Source of the DNA: CAYVQE01 sp964454005
GTDB lineage: Bacteria > Myxococcota > B64-G9
DNA length: 5,538 nt
NCBI GenBank assembly: GCA_964454005.1
Contig: CAYVQE010000237.1
Coordinates: forward strand, 1-5,538
Reading direction: 5' to 3'
Shown one piece after another: positions 1 to 5,383 of the stretch (within the stretch, counting starts at the first letter, position 1; every line of letters starts with the position of its first letter). The notes beneath the pieces were generated by a model, which saw only the letters and a list, made by a program, of their open reading frames with translations, had not been told where the DNA came from and searched no databases. The translations under genes and the position numbers were made by a program.

Positions 1-2
1 GC

Positions 3-701
3 GGCGAGAAGAAGGAGCTGGTCGACGAGGTGGTGCGGCTGTCGAAGCGCTACGGTATCGTCACGCCCTACACCAGCTACCTGGTCACCGAGGACTCGCC
101 CCAGGTAGCCGCCCGCCAGCCGCGCGACGACCGGCGCCGCCGCCTGCGCCGCCGCCCCCCGCCCCGGCGCCCGCGCCCCGCGTTCAAGTCGCGCTCGGCC
201 AGCAGCGGGCCCAGCGGCGGCGCCGACGCAGCCGCCGCCCCCTCGGCCGCGCCGGCCGAGGCCGAGCCCACGATGGAGCGAGAGAAGGCCGAGCGGCGGA
301 TCGACATGTTCGCCGCCAAGAAGGGCAAGGTCATGGGCGCCGAGAGCGGCGAGGAGGCGGTACAGTTCGCCGACGCCATCAAGGACATGAAGCAGTCCGA
401 GGGCGGGCCCGCCGAGGCCGACGAGGCCAGCGGCATCCGCTACGCCGCCGGCCACGCCTTCCGCTACCGCAACGGCGTCTGGGTCGACCTGCGCTTCGAG
501 CGCGGCGAGATGAAGCTCACCAAGATCGCCTACATGAGCCAGGCCTGGTTCGCCCTGATGAAGAAATCGACCGACCTCAAACAAGCCTTCGGCCTGGGCG
601 AACGCGTCATCGTGGTCATCGACGACGACACCGCCATCGAAGTCGCCCCCGACGGCAAGAAAAAGCTCAGCCAAAAAGAGCTAAACAACCTCACCCCCTG
701 A
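3..701 (+). CDS. VIT/VWA domain-containing protein, C-terminal part (5' end outside window)
   Basis: The reading frame is open from the window edge (codons from position 3) to TGA at 699-701, giving 232 residues with no start visible. The opening segment, with the motif YGIVTPYTSYLV at about residues 18-29, is typical of the end of the VWA region in bacterial VIT-VWA (inter-alpha-trypsin-inhibitor-like) proteins. A low-complexity linker follows: Arg/Pro-rich at about residues 38-65, then Ala/Pro-rich. Last comes a conserved-looking C-terminal domain with GVWVDLRF near residue 160 and ERVIVVIDDDTAIEV near 205. Family members are normally exported or surface-associated with a metal-binding VWA fold; the exact role is unknown. 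A probable paralogue begins at 5384, so the two genes may once have been adjacent. The Arg-rich linker is odd (see findings). The family call rests on remembered motifs, not a profile search. Confidence 0.75.
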   Translation, partial: GEKKELVDEVVRLSKRYGIVTPYTSYLVTEDSPQVAARQPRDDRRRRLRRRPPPRRPRPAFKSRSASSGPSGGADAAAAPSAAPAEAEPTMEREKAERRIDMFAAKKGKVMGAESGEEAVQFADAIKDMKQSEGGPAEADEASGIRYAAGHAFRYRNGVWVDLRFERGEMKLTKIAYMSQAWFALMKKSTDLKQAFGLGERVIVVIDDDTAIEVAPDGKKKLSQKELNNLTP

Positions 702-846
702 CCCCGACCTCGCCCCCCAAAGCGCGCTCCAGGGATGTCGTTACAGAGGGGCTACACCCAGCTGGGAACGACCGCAGAACGGCCACGCTCGATTGGATGA
801 CCGGTTTGTGCCGCTCGATTTCCTTCTTGAGATCCGCGACGAGTCG

Positions 847-894
847 TGATACATGTCGTCGGTCGAAAATATTCGGGGGCGGCGATTTGTATCA
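847..894. promoter_or_regulatory. Inverted repeat upstream of abiEi (candidate AbiEi operator)
   Basis: TGATACA at 847-853 and TGTATCA at 888-894 are perfect 7-bp inverted arms separated by 34 bp. The second arm runs into the preferred abiEi start codon. AbiEi antitoxins are known to autorepress by binding inverted repeats at their own promoter, so the position suits an operator. A possible -35 box (TTGAGA, 827-832) has only a poor -10 partner (TACATG, 850-855), so the promoter itself is not firmly placed. The sequence from 702 to 846 shows no gene. Confidence 0.4.
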
Positions 895-1502
895 TGGCAG
901 CAAACCGCACATCGAAAAGCGAGACCCTCATTCGCCTCGCGCGGAAAGGACCGGTGCGGGCTCGCGATCTCGATCAGGCTGGTATTCCGAGGGCTTACCT
1001 CAAAAGGCTATGCGACCGGGGTGTGCTCGAACGGGTGGACCGCGGACTCTACCGCCTGGCGGATGCGCCGGCTACGGAACTGAACTCTCTCGCAGAGGCA
1101 GCGAAGCGTGTGCCACACGCCATCGTTTGCCTGCTCAGCGCCCTGCAGGTCCATGGGCTGACCACCGAGTCCCCGCACGCCGTGTGGGTGCTCATCGATC
1201 GCCGTGCTCGCATGCCCAAGCTATCCTACCCGAAGCTCGAGGTCGTCAGGGCCAGCGGCCCGGCGCGTGAGCATGGTGTCGAGACGCGCGTCATCGAAGG
1301 GGTGAGGGTTTGGCTCACCACGCCGGCGAAGACAGTGGCCGACTGTTTCCGATTCCGCCGCCATGTCGGCCTCGAGGTCGCGCTGGCCGCGCTCAAGGAC
1401 TACCTGAAGACCCGCAAAGGCAGCGTCGACGAACTCGTCGATGCCGCCCGCGCCGACCGCATCTATACTTTCATGCGGCCATACCTGGAAGCGCTTGTAT
1501 GA
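894..1502 (+). CDS. abiEi: AbiEi family antitoxin (type IV toxin-antitoxin)
   Basis: This is a 202-residue protein of usual length for full AbiEi proteins. Residues about 10-55 form the winged helix-turn-helix, with RARDLDQAGIPRAYLKRL followed by the wing RVDRGLYRL. The C-terminal AbiEi antitoxin domain carries VCLLSALQVHGL near residues 81-92, TPAKTVADCF at 143-152 and the typical ending MRPYLEAL. In AbiE systems the protein neutralises AbiEii without a stable complex and represses its own operon. ATG at 894 is preferred because the family homology begins just after it. An in-frame GTG at 846 would add 16 residues that do not resemble the family and would cover the putative operator. The stop overlaps the abiEii start as ATGA (1499-1502), which points to translational coupling. 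Shine-Dalgarno support for 894 is weak: only a G-run at 874-878. Confidence 0.88.
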   Translation: MAANRTSKSETLIRLARKGPVRARDLDQAGIPRAYLKRLCDRGVLERVDRGLYRLADAPATELNSLAEAAKRVPHAIVCLLSALQVHGLTTESPHAVWVLIDRRARMPKLSYPKLEVVRASGPAREHGVETRVIEGVRVWLTTPAKTVADCFRFRRHVGLEVALAALKDYLKTRKGSVDELVDAARADRIYTFMRPYLEALV

Positions 1503-2413
1503 AGAAGGCCCCAACCGATGACATCGGCGCCTCGGTGCGCGCCCGCTTGCTGCAGCTGGCCCGCGCGCGCGGCGAGGACTTCCAGCTCGTGCTCACGCGC
1601 TATGCCAATGAACGGCTCCTATTCCGACTCGCGTCCTCTCCGCACGCGGGGCGTTACGTGCTAAAGGGAGCCTCGCTCTTCACGCTGTGGACTGGCAAGC
1701 CACACCGGGCAACGCGAGACCTCGATCTGCTCGGGTTCGGCGACGCAGGCGTGGAGCATGTGCGCGAGGTCTTCACCGAGGTGCTTGTGCTGGCCGTGCC
1801 CGACGACGGCGTCCGCTTCGATCTCGACACGCTGTCGGCCGGGCTCATCCGAGACGAGCAAAAGTACGGCGGCGTCCGTGTCGAGATCGTCGCGCGTGTG
1901 GCAAACGCACAGGTACGCCTGCAGATCGATGTCGGCTTCGGAGATGCGGTCACGCCCGAGGCCACCATGGTCGACTTCCCAGCCCTTCTGGATTTCCCGG
2001 CACCGCGACTGCGAGCCTACCCGCGCGAGACGGTCGTCGCCGAGAAGCTCGAGGCGATGGTGCAGCTCGGCATGGCCAACAGCCGCATGAAGGACTTCTA
2101 CGACCTCCTGGTGCTCGCCAGGGACTTCGACTTCGACGGCGGCCTGCTCACTCGGGCGATCCGCGCGACCTTCGAGCGACGCAAGACGCCGCTGCCGACA
2201 ACGACTCCGGTCGCACTCACGATGGTGTTCGCCGACGACCCAACGAAGAAGACCCAGTGGTCCGGCTTCGTGCGCAAGGCCGACATCGACGATGCCGGCA
2301 GCTTGGCCGAGACGATCGCGACCGTGGCCGCCTTCGCCGAGAGGCCGTTGCTCGCCGCGGTACAGGGAACGTCGCGTTCGGCCACGTGGCATGCGCCTGG
2401 TCCCTGGCGATAG
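1499..2413 (+). CDS. abiEii: AbiEii/AbiGii-type nucleotidyltransferase toxin (type IV toxin-antitoxin)
   Basis: This 304-residue protein has the nucleotidyltransferase signatures of the AbiEii family. KGAS at residues 56-59 is the substrate-binding turn. It is followed by TRDLDL with the metal-binding pair D74 and D76, IDVGFGD at 143-149 with a candidate third acidic residue (D144), and the conserved later motif AEKLEAM (181-187) with KDFYDL (198-203). All key residues are present, so the enzyme looks intact. AbiEii toxins are cytoplasmic nucleotidyltransferases that halt growth or abort phage infection; the related MenT toxins add nucleotides to tRNA 3' ends. The start ATG overlaps the abiEi stop (ATGA) and no separate promoter is evident, so the genes should be co-transcribed. 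The reading frame extends upstream of 1499 without a stop, but that part overlaps abiEi and lacks family resemblance. Confidence 0.9.
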   Translation: MKKAPTDDIGASVRARLLQLARARGEDFQLVLTRYANERLLFRLASSPHAGRYVLKGASLFTLWTGKPHRATRDLDLLGFGDAGVEHVREVFTEVLVLAVPDDGVRFDLDTLSAGLIRDEQKYGGVRVEIVARVANAQVRLQIDVGFGDAVTPEATMVDFPALLDFPAPRLRAYPRETVVAEKLEAMVQLGMANSRMKDFYDLLVLARDFDFDGGLLTRAIRATFERRKTPLPTTTPVALTMVFADDPTKKTQWSGFVRKADIDDAGSLAETIATVAAFAERPLLAAVQGTSRSATWHAPGPWR

Positions 2414-2588
2414 CGACAGCTCCCCGCCCCCGTACCGCCGACAAGAGCAGATACCGGCGGTTCGGCCCTGTAGCCGCCTCGAACCTTCGCGGAGTGACGG
2501 GCCTGAATTCCAGCGCGTTTTCGGCACGAGTCTTTCGGTGGCCCCTTTCAAGGCATTGATCCGTCGTCATAATCTCTGCATCATGTGA
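2414..2588. other. Non-coding or decayed spacer
   Basis: No open frame here has family resemblance or a convincing start on either strand. Apart from the hairpin at 2434-2461, nothing was recognised. It is less GC-biased than the flanking genes and leads into the transposase remnant, so it may hold further degraded insertion-sequence or island DNA. Confidence 0.4.
2434..2461 (+). terminator. Weak hairpin after abiEii
   Basis: ACCGCCG (2434-2440) and CGGCGGT (2455-2461) can pair over a 14-base loop, 20 bases after the abiEii stop. No T-run follows, so this is at most a weak or factor-assisted transcript end. Confidence 0.2.
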
Positions 2589-2732
2589 TCAGTAGCTGTC
2601 AAAGTCGGGCCCAATGCCCAGATCGTCTTCGACCGCTTCCATGTTCAGAAACTTGCCAACACGGCGGTCGACGAAGTGCGCAGTTCGACCATGCGGGAAC
2701 TCGCTGGCACAGAAGGGGCAAATTTCATCTGG
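2589..2732 (+). pseudogene. ISL3-family transposase fragment
   Basis: Codons from 2589 read without a stop through a stretch containing AQIVFDRFHVQKL, then AVDEVRSS and RELAGTEGANFI. This matches the central DDE region of ISL3-family transposases: an Asp preceding RFH, then the AVDEVR helix and the RELxGT segment. Only about 48 residues remain of a protein normally around 400-500 residues long. An in-frame TGA at 2586-2588 closes the frame upstream, and no plausible start codon precedes the fragment. On the right, resemblance ends at about 2730, where the 100-bp repeat begins; the frame runs on as unrelated sequence to TGA at 2772-2774. No terminal inverted repeats or target-site duplication were identified. 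The fragment is inactive but shows that an insertion sequence once sat in the island. Confidence 0.72.
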
Positions 2733-2832
2733 CGGTCGGTGGTGTCAGAGGATCGGGTTAGACTGGGGCCGTGAGCGTGCTCGCCGAGATGCCGGGGCTG
2801 GTGCTCGACGGCCAGACCAGCGGGCCGACGCC
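2733..2832 (+). repeat. 100-bp perfect direct repeat, left copy
   Basis: This stretch is identical base for base to 5055-5154. It contains a -10-like TAGACT (2759-2764), six bases, then GTG at 2771 opening 21 codons that begin VSVLAEMPGLVLDG. It therefore looks like the promoter and 5' end of a gene. Similarity weakens after 2832 (PQRVVRL here against PERGRLL in the right copy). It abuts the transposase fragment on its left. Confidence 0.95.
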
Positions 2833-2871
2833 GCAGCGGGTGGTCCGGCTGTTTTGGCCAAACTGGACCCG

Positions 2872-2901
2872 ATTCCCGAATGGTCTTGACTTTTCGGGAA
2901 T
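2872..2901. promoter_or_regulatory. Operator-like inverted repeat in the ATPase gene promoter
   Basis: ATTCCCGAA (2872-2880) and TTCGGGAAT (2893-2901) form perfect 9-bp inverted arms around a 12-base centre that contains the -35 hexamer. A dimeric regulator bound here would block RNA polymerase. A separate 10-bp perfect palindrome, TTTGGCCAAA, lies just upstream at 2853-2862. Confidence 0.5.
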
Positions 2902-2919
2902 ACATGCCATTATGGACAA
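2886..2919 (+). promoter_or_regulatory. Promoter of the AAA/DUF4143 gene, probably leaderless
   Basis: The -35 box TTGACT (2886-2891) is separated by 16 bases from the -10 box CATTAT (2908-2913). Six bases then precede the ATG at 2920, so transcription should start at or next to the A of the start codon. No Shine-Dalgarno sequence is present at a usual distance. Confidence 0.55.
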
Positions 2920-4059
2920 ATGGAGCGCTTCCAGAAGCAGCGCCTGCTCGAGGACATCAAAAAGAAAATCGTTCTCCTGTCCGGTCCGCGGCAGGTGGGC
3001 AAGACCACCCTGTCCAAGATGCTCACCGGGGATTACGACTACCTGAACTACGATTATCCCGAGCATCGGCTGCTGATCGCCGAGCGCGCCTGGGATCGAG
3101 CCAGGAGACTGATCATCCTGGATGAGCTGCACAAGATGAAAGACTGGAAGGCCTGGCTCAAGGGTATCTACGATGTGGAGGGCCTGCCGCCCGGCCTGCT
3201 GGTCACCGGCAGCGCCCGGCTGGACACCTTGCGCAAGACGGGCGATTCGCTGGCGGGTCGCTTCTTCCACCACCGGCTCCACCCGATCGACATCAAGGAG
3301 GCCCGCGGCTTGGTCGCGCCCGATCGGGCGCTGGACCGATTGCTCGCCACGGGCGGTTTCCCGGAGCCTTTTCTGGACGCTGATCCGGTCGCCTACAAGC
3401 GCTGGCGCAGAACCCACCTGGACGTCATCCTGCGCCAAGATCTGGTGGACCTGGAAGCGGTTCACTCCATACACTCCATCGAGACCCTGATCGAGCTGCT
3501 GCGCCGCAGGGTCGGAGCACCGGTCTCCCACGCCAACCTGGCCGCTGACCTACAATGCGATGCCAAGAGCGCCAAGCGTTGGATCCTGATGCTGGAAAAC
3601 CTGTACGTCCTGTTCACGGTCCGGCCGCACAGCCACAAGGTCGCCCGCTCCCTGCTCAAGGCGCCCAAGTACTTCTTCCTGGACACCGGCCAGGTGGAAG
3701 GCGACGCGGGAGCCAAGCTCGAAAACCTGGTCGCTTGCGCCTTGTTGAAAGAGATTCACAGCCGCCAGGACTGCCTGGGCGAAGACCTTTCGTTGAAGTA
3801 CCTGCGCACCAAGGACGGCCGTGAGATCGACTTCGCCGTGGTCCGCGACGGCGCGGTGGAGCGCTTGATCGAGGTCGAGCACAACGACCCCAGACCGAGC
3901 CGACACTTCGCTCATTTTCGCCGCATCTACCCTCGAGCCAGGGCCACCCAGCTGGTGCAACACCTCGATCGGGAACGCACCTACCCCGATGGTCTCGAGG
4001 TGCGACGAGCGGCGACATGGTTGGCCGAGCTGGATCTGGCGGGCTCGCCAGACGTTTAA
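2920..4059 (+). CDS. AAA-type ATPase with DUF4143 C-terminal domain
   Basis: This 379-residue protein has an N-terminal AAA_14 ATPase domain. The Walker A motif is GPRQVGKTT (residues 22-30), Walker B is LIILDEL with D68/E69, and a sensor-type strand LVTGSARLD lies near 94-102, followed by LAGRF. The C-terminal half is DUF4143, with AKLENLVA near 265-272, REIDFAVV with D304, and LIEVE ending at E320. DUF4143 is thought to have a PD-(D/E)XK-like fold, in which the last motif usually ends in Lys; here it is Glu. The cellular role of this family is unknown, though members often sit near toxin-antitoxin genes. ATG at 2920 is the only start available: an in-frame TGA lies at 2887-2889 and no alternative start lies between. 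The gene converges on hepT, 61 bases beyond its stop, and has its own operator-like promoter. Confidence 0.88.
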   Translation: MERFQKQRLLEDIKKKIVLLSGPRQVGKTTLSKMLTGDYDYLNYDYPEHRLLIAERAWDRARRLIILDELHKMKDWKAWLKGIYDVEGLPPGLLVTGSARLDTLRKTGDSLAGRFFHHRLHPIDIKEARGLVAPDRALDRLLATGGFPEPFLDADPVAYKRWRRTHLDVILRQDLVDLEAVHSIHSIETLIELLRRRVGAPVSHANLAADLQCDAKSAKRWILMLENLYVLFTVRPHSHKVARSLLKAPKYFFLDTGQVEGDAGAKLENLVACALLKEIHSRQDCLGEDLSLKYLRTKDGREIDFAVVRDGAVERLIEVEHNDPRPSRHFAHFRRIYPRARATQLVQHLDRERTYPDGLEVRRAATWLAELDLAGSPDV

Positions 4060-4105
4060 TACCCGCCCTGAGCACGAACTGACACCCACCTGGGCTTCGA
4101 CGCGT

Positions 4106-4120
4106 CCCGGCGCCGCCGGG
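4106..4120. terminator. GC-rich hairpin between convergent genes
   Basis: CCCGGC (4106-4111) and GCCGGG (4115-4120) pair perfectly over a three-base loop, immediately beside the hepT stop (4121-4123) and 47 bases after the ATPase stop. It is well placed to separate the two convergent transcripts. There is no T-run on either strand, so it is not a canonical intrinsic terminator. Confidence 0.35.
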
Positions 4121-4549
4121 TCAATCCTGCCGCTCGAGCAGGGCTTCGACCCGCCGGGCAAAGGCGACCAGATCCTGGCGCTCGTCGGTGAGCGCCCGGT
4201 GGATGCGCTCGATGTCGAGCGCCGGGTAGGCGTGGGCCAACACGTTGCGCAGGCCGGCCCAGCCGGCCATGCGGCGGGCGTGTTCCGGGTCCAGAACCCG
4301 CGCCGTGCCGAGGTGGACGAAGGCCTGCTGGTAAGAACCGGGTGCCGGCAGGCCCTCGCTGGCTGCGATGTGGAAGGCCAGGTCGATGGAGGACTGGACG
4401 GCGATGTACAGTGCGTGCAGCACCATGTTCTGCACGTCGCGGTCGTCGCGCAGAGCGGCCGCATCGACCCGCTGGGCGTAGCGGCGCAGGTCGCCGAGCG
4501 CATCCAGCAGCACCTCGAGCAGCCGCTGGGCCCGGGGCCGATCTACCAT
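4121..4549 (-). CDS. hepT: HepT-type HEPN ribonuclease toxin (type VII toxin-antitoxin)
   Basis: This 142-residue, all-helical HEPN (DUF86) protein is of normal length. The catalytic RX4HXY motif is intact as RNVLAHAY, with R101, H106 and Y108. Upstream lie the family's conserved helices, including DVQNMVLHALYIAVQSSIDLA at about residues 38-58 (a partner-helix region). HepT toxins are cytoplasmic RNases. Their cognate MntA inactivates them by adding AMP units to the tyrosine of this motif, which corresponds to Y108. ATG at 4549 overlaps the end of mntA by 7 bases. A Shine-Dalgarno sequence GGGAGG (4559-4554, minus strand) lies four bases upstream, inside mntA, so translation is coupled and antitoxin is made first. 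The active-site residues are all present, so the toxin should be functional. Confidence 0.92.
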   Translation of the reverse strand: MVDRPRAQRLLEVLLDALGDLRRYAQRVDAAALRDDRDVQNMVLHALYIAVQSSIDLAFHIAASEGLPAPGSYQQAFVHLGTARVLDPEHARRMAGWAGLRNVLAHAYPALDIERIHRALTDERQDLVAFARRVEALLERQD

Positions 4550-4989
4550 GCAGCCTCCCGCAACCGCTGGCGGCGCAGCCGCCGGTGCATGCGCCACAGC
4601 GGTTCGAAGTCGAGCCAGCGCAGCCGCGCATCTGCCTCCCAGTGGCGCCGCGCGGCGGGCTGCTGGTCGACCAGCAGCCGGCCGTCGTCCAGGACCTCGG
4701 CCAGCAAGGGCAGCGCGACCGCGCGCAGATCGACCACCTCGATCGCCGCCGCGTCCGGGCCGCAGGCCGCGGCCAGCTCGGCACCCAGGGCGCTCAGCTC
4801 GACCGCGCTGGCGAAGGCGCCGGCAGCGGGCATCACGGCCAGATCCACGTCGGCGAAGTCCTCGCCGCGCGCCATCGAGCCGAACAGGTAGACCCAGCGC
4901 AGATCGGCGCGCTGTTCGAGCGCGGCGCGCAGCGCCGCCTCGAGCGCCGGGATCGCGGTGCGGGCATGTCTGGCGGGCTCGGGCTCCAT
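4543..4989 (-). CDS. mntA: MntA-type nucleotidyltransferase antitoxin (type VII toxin-antitoxin)
   Basis: This 148-residue minimal nucleotidyltransferase has LFGSMARGEDFADVDLAV at about residues 35-52: the GS signature (G37, S38), then the metal-binding pair D47 and D49. A candidate third Asp, D87, sits in EVVDL. MntA antitoxins transfer AMP from ATP to a HepT tyrosine, disarming the RNase. The spacing between GS and DxD is eight residues here, against ten in the best-known MntA proteins. The C-terminus is rich in Arg and Trp. The gene is first in the mntA-hepT operon and overlaps hepT by 7 bases. ATG at 4989 fits a promoter that places the transcription start on this codon; no Shine-Dalgarno sequence precedes it. 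Alternative frames across this GC-rich stretch are longer but lack any motif. Confidence 0.88.
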   Translation of the reverse strand: MEPEPARHARTAIPALEAALRAALEQRADLRWVYLFGSMARGEDFADVDLAVMPAAGAFASAVELSALGAELAAACGPDAAAIEVVDLRAVALPLLAEVLDDGRLLVDQQPAARRHWEADARLRWLDFEPLWRMHRRLRRQRLREAAW

Positions 4990-4995
4990 GGGTCG

Positions 4996-5024
4996 ATTCG
5001 AGCACGCCGCCGAAAAAGCGTCAA
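4996..5024 (-). promoter_or_regulatory. Promoter of mntA-hepT, probably leaderless
   Basis: On the minus strand, TTGACG (5024-5019) is followed by 17 bases and then TCGAAT (5001-4996). Six bases separate that -10 box from the mntA ATG, so transcription should begin on the start codon. The 9-bp palindrome TCGATTCGA (4993-5001) covers the -10 box and could be an operator. Confidence 0.5.
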
Positions 5025-5054
5025 TCCCAGTGCCGCTGAGAAAACGATTGCGCC

Positions 5055-5154
5055 CGGTCGGTGGTGTCAGAGGATCGGGTTAGACTGGGGCCGTGAGCGT
5101 GCTCGCCGAGATGCCGGGGCTGGTGCTCGACGGCCAGACCAGCGGGCCGACGCC
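5055..5154 (+). repeat. 100-bp perfect direct repeat, right copy
   Basis: Identical to 2733-2832 and in the same orientation, offset by 2322 bp. The two copies bracket the ATPase gene and the mntA-hepT operon. Here the GTG (5093) frame continues beyond the repeat as a longer coding-like stretch, so this copy retains more of the parent gene. Confidence 0.95.
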
Positions 5155-5272
5155 CGAGCGGGGCCGGCTGCTGGAGCTGGCCTGGGCGCGGCTGCCGGCT
5201 GCGGGCGGGCCGCCGCCTGGCCCGCGCGCTGGGGCGCTTCTGAGACCGCCCCAGCTGTCCGGAAAGGCGTGA
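5093..5272 (+). pseudogene. 5' remnant of an unrecognised gene
   Basis: A GTG start opens a 59-codon frame ending in TGA at 5270-5272. For about the first 40 codons nearly every third position is G or C, as expected of a real gene in this genome. The product starts VSVLAEMPGLVLDG and contains RLLELAWARLPAAGG. After that the composition becomes Pro/Gly-rich and the frame ends, suggesting a truncated gene rather than a complete small protein. I do not recognise the family. A -10-like TAGACT (5081-5086) sits six bases before the GTG. The left repeat copy carries only the first 21 codons intact. It could instead be a genuine 59-residue protein or an element that recurs across the genome. Confidence 0.4.
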
Positions 5273-5299
5273 CTTTTCTGGAAGGGGCGCCAGAATAAT
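5269..5299 (+). promoter_or_regulatory. Candidate promoter of the second VIT-VWA gene
   Basis: GTGACT (5269-5274) and AATAAT (5294-5299, five of six consensus bases) are separated by 19 bases. TTCTGG (5276-5281) and CCAGAA (5290-5295) form a perfect 6-bp inverted repeat between them. The region also resembles the ATPase gene promoter (see findings), so it may instead be a relic of that sequence. Confidence 0.35.
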
Positions 5300-5370
5300 C
5301 GCCGCCGGCATAGATCCCTGGGCCACGGCGGCCGTCCATAGCGGCATCGCTGCCAGGATCCCCGAACGAC

Positions 5371-5376
5371 GGAGGT
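5371..5376 (+). promoter_or_regulatory. Ribosome binding site of the second VIT-VWA gene
   Basis: GGAGGT lies seven bases before the ATG at 5384. It is the strongest Shine-Dalgarno site in the window and fixes the start. It contrasts with the ATPase and mntA starts, which lack one. Confidence 0.8.
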
Positions 5377-5383
5377 GGTCGAG

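Noticed and set aside
740..860. Minus-strand reading containing VADLKKEIERHKPVI
   Set aside because: It looks coding-like and helical for about 20 residues but has no start, no stop of its own at a sensible place and no recognised family. At most it is a relic.
846..893. GTG at 846 as the abiEi start
   Set aside because: It adds 16 residues unlike the family, would cover the inverted repeat, and has no Shine-Dalgarno site. ATG at 894 begins right before the conserved helix-turn-helix.
1661..2551. Long minus-strand open frame opposite abiEii
   Set aside because: It is an antisense shadow of a GC-rich gene. The plus strand has the full nucleotidyltransferase motif set and the minus product has no recognisable motif.
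3550..4503. Minus-strand open frame of over 300 codons spanning the ATPase 3' half and hepT
   Set aside because: It crosses two well-supported genes in other frames. Its product is low-complexity without domain motifs.
4121..5005. A single MntA-HepT fusion on the minus strand
   Set aside because: The hepT frame stays open upstream into mntA, but MntA's motifs are in a different frame and mntA has its own stop at 4545-4543. These are two overlapping genes.
2733..5154. CRISPR array or IS terminal repeats
   Set aside because: There are only two copies 2.3 kb apart in direct orientation, with coding genes between. There are no regular spacers, and neither repeat has inverted ends.
4342..5298. 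Plus-strand open frame opposite mntA and across the right repeat
   Set aside because: The product is Arg/Ala/Pro-rich, typical of antisense reading in high-GC DNA. mntA on the other strand carries clear catalytic motifs.
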